Shown piece by piece: positions 17,479 to 23,789 of a stretch of 36,149 nt of DNA. The notes below the pieces were generated by a model. The model searched no databases and was not told where the DNA came from. It saw only the letters and a list, made by a program, of their open reading frames with translations. The stretch covers positions 1 through 36,149 of the forward strand of contig JBJFFZ010000110.1 in assembly GCA_051892195.1 (NCBI GenBank), given 5' to 3'. Source of the stretch: CAKQOE01 sp051892195 (GTDB taxonomy: Bacteria > Bacillota > Clostridia > Peptostreptococcales > Anaerovoracaceae). The position numbers and the translations under genes were made by a program. Numbering within the stretch: the stretch's first letter is position 1; each line of letters opens with the position of its first letter.

Positions 17479-18231
17479 ATGGCAGATTCTGCAGAAGAAA
17501 GGGATTTATTCCGGAAGTTCCGCGAAACAGGGGACAGAGAAATCCGGAACAGGATAGTAGAGAAATATCTCTATATTGTAAATATTTTAGTAAAAAAATA
17601 TCTGAATAAGGGCGTGGAATATGATGACCTGTATCAGGTGGGTTCCATGGCCCTTGTTCTTGCAGCGGAAAGATACGATCCCGACAAAGGGGTAGATTTT
17701 CCGGCCTTTGCCACACCCACCATTCTGGGAGAAATCAAACGATATTTCAGAGATAAAGGCTGGGCCATGAAGGTTCCACGGAAAATGAAGGATCTTTCTG
17801 TAAGGATACCAAAAGCACAGCAGGAGCTGGAAACAAAGCTGGGAAGGACGCCAAAGGTGTCGGAGCTGGCGGAGGTTCTGGGGGTTTCAGAAGAAACCGT
17901 GCTTGAGGCGTTGGAATCCGGCAGAGCGTACAGTGCCTTTTCTCTCCAGCAGGGTATGGAGGAAGGGGACAGCGACACCGGCAGCGGTGCGGCGTTTTTG
18001 GAGCGTTACACCGGGGAAGAGGATTCTGCCTTTGATACATTTGAAAATGCGGATTTCCTGGAAAGAACCATGCAGTCATTTTCTCCAGAAGAAAAGCGCT
18101 TCTGCAGTATGAGATTCGTTGAAGGAAAGACACAGCAGCAGATTGCTGAGGAACTCGGTGTTTCTCAGATGACGGTTTCTCGTATTGAGAGAAAGATAAA
18201 AGCAAAATTCAAGGAGGAATACACAAAGTGA
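17479..18231 (+). CDS. RNA polymerase sigma factor, SigB/SigF/SigG family
   Basis: 250-residue sigma-70 family protein. Region 2 carries YLYIVNILVKKYLNKGVEYDDLYQVGSMAL and FATPTILGEIKRYFRDKGWAMKVPRKMKDL, the mark of the sigma-B/F/G group. Region 3 is KLGRTPKVSELAEVLGVSEETVLEAL. Region 4.2 ends in the helix-turn-helix TQQQIAEELGVSQMTVSRIERKIK. Start 17479 is chosen because GGGGAA precedes it; ATG 17467 is the alternative. It is preceded by a degenerate RsbW-like gene and overlaps trpS by 4 bases (GTGA). Whether it serves stress or sporulation cannot be told; the usual spoIIAA-spoIIAB-sigF layout is not present. Confidence 0.9.
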   Translation: MADSAEERDLFRKFRETGDREIRNRIVEKYLYIVNILVKKYLNKGVEYDDLYQVGSMALVLAAERYDPDKGVDFPAFATPTILGEIKRYFRDKGWAMKVPRKMKDLSVRIPKAQQELETKLGRTPKVSELAEVLGVSEETVLEALESGRAYSAFSLQQGMEEGDSDTGSGAAFLERYTGEEDSAFDTFENADFLERTMQSFSPEEKRFCSMRFVEGKTQQQIAEELGVSQMTVSRIERKIKAKFKEEYTK

Positions 18232-19214
18232 GCAGAGTATTTTCAGGAATTCAGCCAACAGGAGTAATTCATATCGGAAACTACCTGGGTGCGCTGAAGC
18301 AGTTTGTAGAGTTACAGGAGGACAATGACTGCATCTACTGTATCGTAGACATGCACGCCATTACGGTTCCAAAGCCGGCAGAGGACCTTCGCAGCGCCAT
18401 TTTAGACATGGCTGCGCTGTACCTCGCCATCGGCATCGATCCGAAAAAATCCATTATTTTCGTGCAGTCCGATGTTCCGGCTCACGCAGAGCTGGGTTGG
18501 ATCCTTACCTGCAGCTCCTACACAGGAGAACTGTCCCGCATGACTCAGTTCAAGCAGAAGAGCAAGGGCGGCGATTCCGTTCCTACAGGCCTCTTTACAT
18601 ATCCTGCCCTTATGGCAGCCGATATCCTGCTTTACGATACAAAGGTGGTTCCGGTAGGGGACGACCAGAAGCAGCACATCGAGCTTACCAGAGACCTGGC
18701 AGTCAGAGTCAACGGAAAGTACGGCGAGGACACCTTTGTGATTCCGGAGGGCCGGTTCATGAAGAGCGGAGCCAGAGTTATGAGCCTGGACGATCCGACC
18801 AGCAAGATGAGCAAGAGCGCAGAAAACGAATTCAGCAGAATTACCCTGCTGGATACTCCTGCAAAGATCAAGAAGTCCATCATGAGGGCCACAACAGACT
18901 CTGAAGGAGTAATCCGTTACGATATAGAAAACAAGCCGGGAATCAGCAACCTGCTTTCCATCTACAGCGCCTTTACCGGCCGCACCGTGGAAAGTCTGGA
19001 AAAGGATTATGCAGGCAGCGGCTACGGCGATTTCAAGAAGGATCTGGTAGAAGTGGTACAGGCTGCCATTGCGCCGATCCAGGAAAAGTACAACGACATC
19101 CGCCAGTCCAATGAGCTTCAGAGCATTCTGAAGGACGGTGCAGAACGGGCAGATGCCATTGCGCAGGAAACCATGAAGAGAGTGAAGAAAAACTTCGGTC
19201 TCGGAAGCAGATAA
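18228..19214 (+). CDS. trpS: Tryptophanyl-tRNA synthetase
   Basis: 328-residue class Ic synthetase that charges tRNA-Trp. The HIGH-type motif is PTGVIHIGNYLGA (about residues 10-22) and the KMSKS loop is exact in TSKMSKSAENEF (about residue 195). Other family marks are DMHAITVP and VPVGDDQKQHIELTRDLA. The GTG start overlaps the sigma-factor stop codon, with AAGGAGG 10 bases upstream in the sigma-factor gene. No T-box leader is possible in this arrangement, so charging-dependent control at this site is unlikely. Confidence 0.98.
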   Translation: MSRVFSGIQPTGVIHIGNYLGALKQFVELQEDNDCIYCIVDMHAITVPKPAEDLRSAILDMAALYLAIGIDPKKSIIFVQSDVPAHAELGWILTCSSYTGELSRMTQFKQKSKGGDSVPTGLFTYPALMAADILLYDTKVVPVGDDQKQHIELTRDLAVRVNGKYGEDTFVIPEGRFMKSGARVMSLDDPTSKMSKSAENEFSRITLLDTPAKIKKSIMRATTDSEGVIRYDIENKPGISNLLSIYSAFTGRTVESLEKDYAGSGYGDFKKDLVEVVQAAIAPIQEKYNDIRQSNELQSILKDGAERADAIAQETMKRVKKNFGLGSR

Positions 19215-19228
19215 AATATATATGCGGC

Positions 19229-19275
19229 AGGGCTGCATACGGACAGAAACAGATTTGTTCGCAGGCAGCCCTTTT
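19229..19275 (+). terminator. Possible terminator after trpS
   Basis: AGGGCTGC (19229-19236) pairs with GCAGCCCT (19265-19272), followed by TTT. The loop is long (28 bases), so efficiency is doubtful. Confidence 0.4.
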
Positions 19276-19297
19276 CTGTGAGATATGAGGAAAGAAC

Positions 19298-20326
19298 ATG
19301 AGCAATATCCGACTTGGAAAAACAGAAATCATTACCGATAAGACAGGATTCGGCGCCCTGCCGATTCAGCGGATTTCCGACGCGGACGCTGTCCGCCTGC
19401 TGAAAAAAGCATACGATCACGGTGTCACTTTCTTTGACACTGCCCGTTTTTATACAGACAGTGAGCACAAGGTGGGACTTGCTTTTTCCCATATGCGGGA
19501 CAAGGTATTTATCGCAACAAAGACCATGTGCAAAAATGTGGAAGAATTCTGGCAGCAGCTTGAGACATCCCTCAGAGAGCTGAATACGGATTATGTAGAC
19601 CTGTACCAGTTCCACAACCCGTCCTTCTGCCCGAAGCCGGGAGACGGCAGCGGCCTTTACGAGGCCATGCTGCAGGCAAAGGAACAGGGAAAGATCCGCC
19701 ATATCGGAATCACAAACCACAGGCAGGCAGTGGCCCTGGAGGCCATCGCATCCGGCCTTTATGAAACACTGCAGTTCCCGTTCAACTATCTGGCATCCCC
19801 GGAGGATGAAGAAATCGTCCGCAGATGCAAAGAGGCCGATATGGGCTTTATCGCCATGAAAGGCATGTCCGGCGGGCTCATCACAAACTCCGCAGCCGCC
19901 TTCGCTTTTCTGAACCAGCCCCAGTACGATCACGTGCTTCCGATCTGGGGCGTACAGCGGGAATCCGAACTGGAGGAATTTCTGTCCTACATCAAAAATC
20001 CGCCAGGTATGACAAAAGAAATCCGCGCTGTAATCGAACACGACCGCACCGAGCTGATCGGAGAATTCTGCAGAGGCTGCGGCTACTGTATGCCGTGTCC
20101 CGTGAATATCGAAATCAACAACTGCGCCCGGATGTCCCTGATGATCCGGCGGGCGCCTCAGGCAGGGCAGCTGACCCCGGAAATGCAGGAAAAAATGATG
20201 AATATCGAAAACTGCATCCACTGCGGCCAGTGCAGGGAAAAATGTCCTTACGGCCTGGATACGCCAGCTCTGCTGGCAAAAAATCTGGCGGATTACAAGG
20301 AAATCCTTGCCGGAAAACAAGTATAG
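19298..20326 (+). CDS. Aldo/keto reductase with C-terminal iron-sulfur module
   Basis: 342-residue protein. Residues about 1-250 form an aldo/keto reductase barrel with all four catalytic residues: Asp in FFDTARFY, Tyr in the same motif, Lys in IATKT, His in LYQFHNP. A ferredoxin-like tail carries two cysteine clusters, CRGCGYCMPCP (about 258-268) and CIHCGQCREKCP (about 306-317). This architecture is common in anaerobes; the tail probably holds [4Fe-4S] clusters. The substrate is unknown. The ribosome-binding site is GAGGAAAG. A GC hairpin and a 62-residue membrane protein follow immediately. Confidence 0.9.
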   Translation: MSNIRLGKTEIITDKTGFGALPIQRISDADAVRLLKKAYDHGVTFFDTARFYTDSEHKVGLAFSHMRDKVFIATKTMCKNVEEFWQQLETSLRELNTDYVDLYQFHNPSFCPKPGDGSGLYEAMLQAKEQGKIRHIGITNHRQAVALEAIASGLYETLQFPFNYLASPEDEEIVRRCKEADMGFIAMKGMSGGLITNSAAAFAFLNQPQYDHVLPIWGVQRESELEEFLSYIKNPPGMTKEIRAVIEHDRTELIGEFCRGCGYCMPCPVNIEINNCARMSLMIRRAPQAGQLTPEMQEKMMNIENCIHCGQCREKCPYGLDTPALLAKNLADYKEILAGKQV

Positions 20327-20333
20327 AAAGGAC

Positions 20334-20350
20334 CGGCGGCCGGGCCGCCG
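20334..20350. repeat. GC-rich mini-hairpin (CGG loop)
   Basis: CGGCGGC-CGG-GCCGCCG, a perfect 7-bp stem 8 bases before the small membrane-protein start. It has the same loop as 8194-8212 and 17430-17446. It would occlude the region where a ribosome-binding site is expected. Confidence 0.6.
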
Positions 20351-20358
20351 AAAAACAG

Positions 20359-20547
20359 ATGGACAAAGACAAAAAGAAAAAATTTATAATTCTTCTGGTC
20401 GTTTTAGCGATCATGGTGATTGCCGAAGTAGCAGCGGCATTTCTCGTAAATGACTACGCAGAAAAAAAGCAGGCAGCAGACGGTTCCGGCACAGCCCAGG
20501 CGGCGGTGTATCCGGAAGCAGAAAGAAACCTGAATTTCAGCATCTGA
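20359..20547 (+). CDS. Small single-pass membrane protein, function unknown
   Basis: 62 residues: a Lys/Asp-rich start (MDKDKKKKF), one hydrophobic segment of about 20 residues (IILLVVLAIMVIAEVAAAFLV), and a short polar tail rich in Ala, Gln and Gly. No family was recognised. Between it and the reductase gene stands the GC hairpin at 20334-20350, and no good ribosome-binding site is visible close to the ATG, so translation may be weak or coupled. A strong terminator follows. It is likely a real gene because the charge-hydrophobic-polar layout is coherent, but evidence is modest. Confidence 0.55.
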   Translation: MDKDKKKKFIILLVVLAIMVIAEVAAAFLVNDYAEKKQAADGSGTAQAAVYPEAERNLNFSI

Positions 20548-20580
20548 TCCGGCATAAGAAACAGAATATAGAAAAAAATA

Positions 20581-20620
20581 AAAACCATTCCGGGACCGCA
20601 AATTCCGGAATGGTTTTTTT
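20581..20620. terminator. Bidirectional rho-independent terminator
   Basis: AAAACCATTCCGG (20581-20593) pairs with CCGGAATGGTTTT (20605-20617), with T7 on the plus strand and an A-run on the 5' side giving T's on the minus strand. It sits between converging genes (small membrane protein and the thioredoxin-reductase-like gene) and should stop both. Confidence 0.92.
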
Positions 20621-20627
20621 GACTGTT

Positions 20628-21530
20628 TTATTTCTGACTGCGGATAAACCGGATGGCCGCCGTGCCCGCCCGGGCACCGTCATACACGGCCTTTGCCACC
20701 TGCAGCATGCCGCCGGCGCAGTCCCCTGCAGCGAAGAATCCGGGAACAAAGGTGGAAAGATCTTCGTTTAATGCCAGCTTTCCGTCTCCTCCCACAACCC
20801 CCAGCTTTCTTGCAAGATCCGTGGCGGAGGCGGTTCCTTCTGCAACAAAGATTCCGTCTGCGTCCAGCCGGCTGCCGTCTTCAAATTCCACGCCGGTGGT
20901 GACCGCTTCTCCCGTGACGGCGACGATCTTTTCCGTCCGGACATGGATTCCGTCAGGTATCTCTGCTTCCATGTCCCGCCCGTTGGTGAGGATGGTCACC
21001 TCAGAAGAAGTAGGCAGCAGGTGTTTTGCTTCACTGACTGCGTACTCGCCGTTGCCCATGACCGCCACCTTCAGATCCCGGTAGAAGAAAGCATCGCATA
21101 CGGCGCAGTAGCTGACGCCCTTTCCTTCAAATTCCTTTAGCCCCGGAACAGGCGGCGCCTTGCGGCTTGTGCCTGCGGCAAGGATCACCGCTTTTGCCTT
21201 TCGGGTTCCCCCGGAGGTGCTGAGAATAAAGTGATTTGATGCATCGTCCGAATCCGGGTCAGCGGAGCTGTCGGCATAACGGTATTCGATCCCGAAAACC
21301 TCGTGGGAGAGAATTTCCACACCCAGGCGCTTTGCCTGGTCAATTCCCCGCCGGTGAAGCTCCGGTCCGCTGACAGGCTCCGGAAATCCGTAATAATTTT
21401 CGATCTTATCTGTTTTTGCAAGGGCGCCCATGTCCTTGCCTGTAACGGCAACCGACAGTCCCGCCCGTACAGCGTAAACGGCTGCAGAAATCCCCGCAGG
21501 GCCGCTGCCGATAATAAAAATATCTGTCAT
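20628..21530 (-). CDS. Thioredoxin-reductase-like flavoprotein without NADPH motif
   Basis: 300-residue FAD protein built like low-molecular-weight thioredoxin reductase. The FAD motif is IIGSGPAGISAA (6-17), the redox pair is Cys142-Ala-Val-Cys145 in SYCAVCDAFFYRD, and the C-terminal FAD motif is GFFAAGDC. The second nucleotide-binding site is altered: the usual GGGDSAxEEA reads GNGEYAVSEA, and the HRRxxxR phosphate-binding motif is replaced by TNGRDM. Clostridial ferredoxin-dependent flavin thioredoxin reductases (FFTR) show such losses, so a donor other than NADPH is likely. Residues about 84-99 are an acidic Ser/Asp-rich insertion. It is last in an operon with a methyltransferase and a thioredoxin-like protein. 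Confidence 0.85.
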   Translation of the reverse strand: MTDIFIIGSGPAGISAAVYAVRAGLSVAVTGKDMGALAKTDKIENYYGFPEPVSGPELHRRGIDQAKRLGVEILSHEVFGIEYRYADSSADPDSDDASNHFILSTSGGTRKAKAVILAAGTSRKAPPVPGLKEFEGKGVSYCAVCDAFFYRDLKVAVMGNGEYAVSEAKHLLPTSSEVTILTNGRDMEAEIPDGIHVRTEKIVAVTGEAVTTGVEFEDGSRLDADGIFVAEGTASATDLARKLGVVGGDGKLALNEDLSTFVPGFFAAGDCAGGMLQVAKAVYDGARAGTAAIRFIRSQK

Positions 21531-21565
21531 AAAATCTATGCTCTCCAGTTCATGTTATTCCTATA

Positions 21566-21604
21566 CGGAAGGTCCCCTTCCGCGGCACGGCGAAACTGCG
21601 CCGT
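21566..21604. repeat. Tandem mini-hairpins between methyltransferase and flavoprotein genes
   Basis: CGGAAGG-TCC-CCTTCCG (21566-21582) and ACGGCG-AAACTG-CGCCGT (21587-21604), 4 bases apart, fill the 76-base gap. No T-run follows on the minus strand, so read-through into the flavoprotein gene is expected. Confidence 0.55.
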
Positions 21605-21606
21605 TA

Positions 21607-22938
21607 TTATTCCCCCGGTTCTGTCAGAAGCCGGTAAAGGGTAGGGTCCGCGTGAAATTCCCGGATCAGGGATTCGGCTTCCTCCAAAGAATGCTGCTCC
21701 TTCTTTTTTGAAACGTTGGTCCGGATGGCCCGGATCAGAAGGTTCTTGGGAGTATGGGAGAGATCCACAAACTCCAGAACCTGGGTCTTGTACCCTTTGT
21801 ACTCTAAAAGGGAAGCCCGGACCGCGTCGGTGGCCAAAGCAGCGAAGCGCTCCCGGATGATTCCGTATTTTGTAAGGATGGAGAGATCGTCGCTTTGTAT
21901 CTGAGCGTTGAGCTCGTGCTGGCAGCATGGAACCGAAAGAATCACACGGCTTCCCCAGCTGACAGCATTGTACAGTGCGTAGTCCGTGGCAGTATCGCAG
22001 GCGTGCAGGGTGATGACCATATCGATGGGTCCCTGTGCCTGGTATTTGCTGATATCTCCCACCTCAAAATGAAGGTTCTCGTACCCGTATTTTTCTGCAG
22101 CCCGGCTGCAGTCCGCAATGACCTCGGCCTTCAGATCCAGGCCGATCATGGTGGCCCGGATTTTCTTTACATAGGTCAGGTAGTAGTAAAGGATAAAGGT
22201 CAGGTACGCCTTTCCGCAGCCGAAGTCCACAATGGTAAGTGTTTCAAAGCCGCAGGCGTCTATGGCATCGTCCACGATTTCAAGAAAACGGTTGATCTGC
22301 CGGAACTTGTCTCCCATGCTGCGGACCACACGGCCGTCCTCGGTAAAGATTCCCATGTCCACAAGGGGCGGAACCAGGGTACCTTCTTCAATGAGCCGTT
22401 TTTTTCTGCGGTTGTGGGACGGGGTCTGGGGCTGCTGCTTTCGAAGCTGCGGTCCCGGAACGGTTTTTGGGGCCGCAGCCCCGGTGCCGGCAGAGCCGGC
22501 GTCAGGATGGGATACAGGCGCCTGTGCGCCTGCCTTCCTGTGCTCTCCTGTCATGACCTTTCCTTTTTTGCTGATGCGAAGGGTAAAATCGCAGGCCGGG
22601 CAGAAGGCGTCCAGCTGCCGGAAACGGAAGGTCAGAAGCTCTTCCAGATAGCCGGACAGCTCAGAGGCTTTCATGTTTTTATGAAAGACCTGGGTTCTGG
22701 TAAACTGCTCTGCCTGGTACATGCGGGTACCCCGGATCATGCGGGGGGTTACCGTGACCTTTTCAAAATGACGGGCCTGGCGGTCAGAGCCTGCGGAGAT
22801 CTCCTCCTGCCGGGCCTCATTCAGGTCTGCGGGGCTGCCCGCCCTGCTGCGGATGCTGCTGATCACAAGCTTCTGCGGATCTGCATCGAGAATCCGGCCG
22901 ATGGCCTCCGAAAGGCCCGGGAGTTTTTCCTCTACCAT
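21607..22938 (-). CDS. Class I SAM-dependent methyltransferase (Methyltransf_32-like)
   Basis: 443 residues. The N-terminal half (1-125) is less typical and contains CPACDF. A low-complexity Ala/Gly/Pro linker (about 135-175) follows. The catalytic domain begins near HNRRKKRLIEEG and carries SAM motif I, TIVDFGCGKAYLTFILYYY (two parts), then IGLDLKAEVI, MVITLHACDTATDYAL and ILSVPCCQHELN. Proteins of this type are widespread and their substrate is generally unknown. The linker is encoded by three GC-rich hairpins (22469-22525). The start overlaps the upstream gene by 7 bases (ATGGTAG), so translation is coupled. Confidence 0.8.
   Translation of the reverse strand: MVEEKLPGLSEAIGRILDADPQKLVISSIRSRAGSPADLNEARQEEISAGSDRQARHFEKVTVTPRMIRGTRMYQAEQFTRTQVFHKNMKASELSGYLEELLTFRFRQLDAFCPACDFTLRISKKGKVMTGEHRKAGAQAPVSHPDAGSAGTGAAAPKTVPGPQLRKQQPQTPSHNRRKKRLIEEGTLVPPLVDMGIFTEDGRVVRSMGDKFRQINRFLEIVDDAIDACGFETLTIVDFGCGKAYLTFILYYYLTYVKKIRATMIGLDLKAEVIADCSRAAEKYGYENLHFEVGDISKYQAQGPIDMVITLHACDTATDYALYNAVSWGSRVILSVPCCQHELNAQIQSDDLSILTKYGIIRERFAALATDAVRASLLEYKGYKTQVLEFVDLSHTPKNLLIRAIRTNVSKKKEQHSLEEAESLIREFHADPTLYRLLTEPGE
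22469..22525. repeat. Three GC-rich hairpins inside the methyltransferase gene
   Basis: GGGGC-CGCA-GCCCC (22469-22482), GCCGGC-AGA-GCCGGC (22486-22500) and the perfect palindrome ACAGGCGCCTGT (22514-22525). The middle one is the exact reverse complement of 4433-4447 in mnmE. They encode residues about 138-157, a low-complexity linker. Confidence 0.6.
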
Positions 22939-23336
22939 CTTTCGTCCCTTATGTAATTTGGCACGTAGTTTCGCTTCGGGTGATAGGTGATGCCCTTGTC
23001 CCGGAATTTCTTTATGGTCTCAAGCTCAAACTCCTCGATCATCTCTTCTTTCGTAGGGATTCCGTAGACTTTTTTGCAGATGACGCCTCCCGTCATCATG
23101 AGCATGAGAGGAAGCCGGTCCACCTCGAACATTTCTGTAAGCTCCGGCTGCTGTTCCAGATTCATCTGAACCGCCTTGATGTATCCGTCGTATTCTTCCG
23201 CAAGTTCCGCAAGCCGGTTTCCCACAGTGTCGCTCATGGAAGAGCACCAGTTTGCCCACAGATTTATAATCACAGGTTCTACTGCCAGAATTACGTTTTC
23301 TTCGTAATTGTTAGAAGTAATCATTTTTAGTGCCAT
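22932..23336 (-). CDS. Thioredoxin-fold protein with a single active-site cysteine
   Basis: 134-residue protein with the thioredoxin pattern PVIINLWANWC (21-31), KAVQMNLEQQPELTEMFEVDRLPLMLMM (with the cis-Pro) and a C-terminal helix. The usual WCGPC reads WCSSM: Cys31 is kept but the resolving cysteine is Met34. It therefore cannot work as a standard dithiol reductase; a monothiol, mixed-disulfide or structural role is more likely. A basic tail (about 112-134) extends beyond the normal fold. The start is backed by AAGGAGGA about 10 bases upstream. It is first in the operon and is transcribed away from the DnaA-box array. Confidence 0.8.
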   Translation of the reverse strand: MALKMITSNNYEENVILAVEPVIINLWANWCSSMSDTVGNRLAELAEEYDGYIKAVQMNLEQQPELTEMFEVDRLPLMLMMTGGVICKKVYGIPTKEEMIEEFELETIKKFRDKGITYHPKRNYVPNYIRDERW

Positions 23337-23409
23337 TTTTGTCAGTCCTCCTTGTGCATTTGGAAAAAATAGCGTGGTTTCAATAGATTATAACCTTTTT
23401 CGGCAGGAG

Positions 23410-23633
23410 TTTTCCACATAATTTGTCAACATATCCACAGGCAAAACAGTTTTTTTCCACATTTTTGAGCATACTTTTCCACATAAAAAAACGGAGTTGT
23501 CCACAGAAATTATCCACTTATCCACAGAATTCTGGGGAAAAACATATGTTTATCCACAAAAAGTTGTTGAAATCTGTCGAATCGTGGAAAAATGAGAGAA
23601 AAAGATATCCACAGGGAAGGTTGCTGTGGAAAA
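23410..23633. promoter_or_regulatory. Dense, helically phased DnaA-box array
   Basis: In the 453-base gap 23337-23789, boxes start at 23410, 23431, 23453, 23475, 23497, 23518, 23550, 23583 (reverse), 23605 and 23625 (reverse). Exact TTWTCCACA matches are 23410, 23453, 23475, 23518, 23550 and 23625; the others differ at one base. An extra TTATCCACT overlaps at 23510. Steps are 21, 22, 22, 22, 21, 32, 33, 22 and 20 bases, i.e. whole helical turns. An AT-rich run follows (about 23646-23670). It may titrate DnaA, control the divergent genes, or act as an auxiliary origin part. Confidence 0.85.
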
Positions 23634-23681
23634 AAGCCGTCTGCCTTAATATAATTTTAATATATTCAATGGTTGAAAACG

Positions 23682-23690
23682 TGCTATGAT
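23682..23690 (+). promoter_or_regulatory. Putative extended -10 promoter of the acylation cluster
   Basis: TGCTATGAT resembles the dnaA extended -10 (TGCTATAAT at 8527). No good -35 is visible. It stands about 50 bases after the last DnaA box and 100 bases before the SGNH-hydrolase gene. Confidence 0.35.
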
Positions 23691-23789
23691 TATCAACGCA
23701 AATGAGCCGCGCGGATCCTTGCGGGACGGAGAAAAAAGGATCTTTCTGGTAATGAATGTGTGGAAACAAGTATCGCATTGTGTGGAAGT

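Noticed and set aside
21240..21280. Imperfect hairpin in the Ser/Asp-rich insertion of the flavoprotein gene
   Set aside because: The possible 6-3-6 hairpin around CAGC-GGA-GCTG has a mismatch; too weak to list as a member of the family.
23423..23689. 88-codon open frame across the DnaA-box array
   Set aside because: Its sequence is just the translation of the repeated box DNA (recurring STYPQ); no ribosome-binding site. The array explains it.
23716..23743. GATCCTT/AAGGATC stem before the SGNH gene
   Set aside because: Long loop and no T-run; could be leader structure, but no regulatory class was recognised and no riboswitch features were seen.
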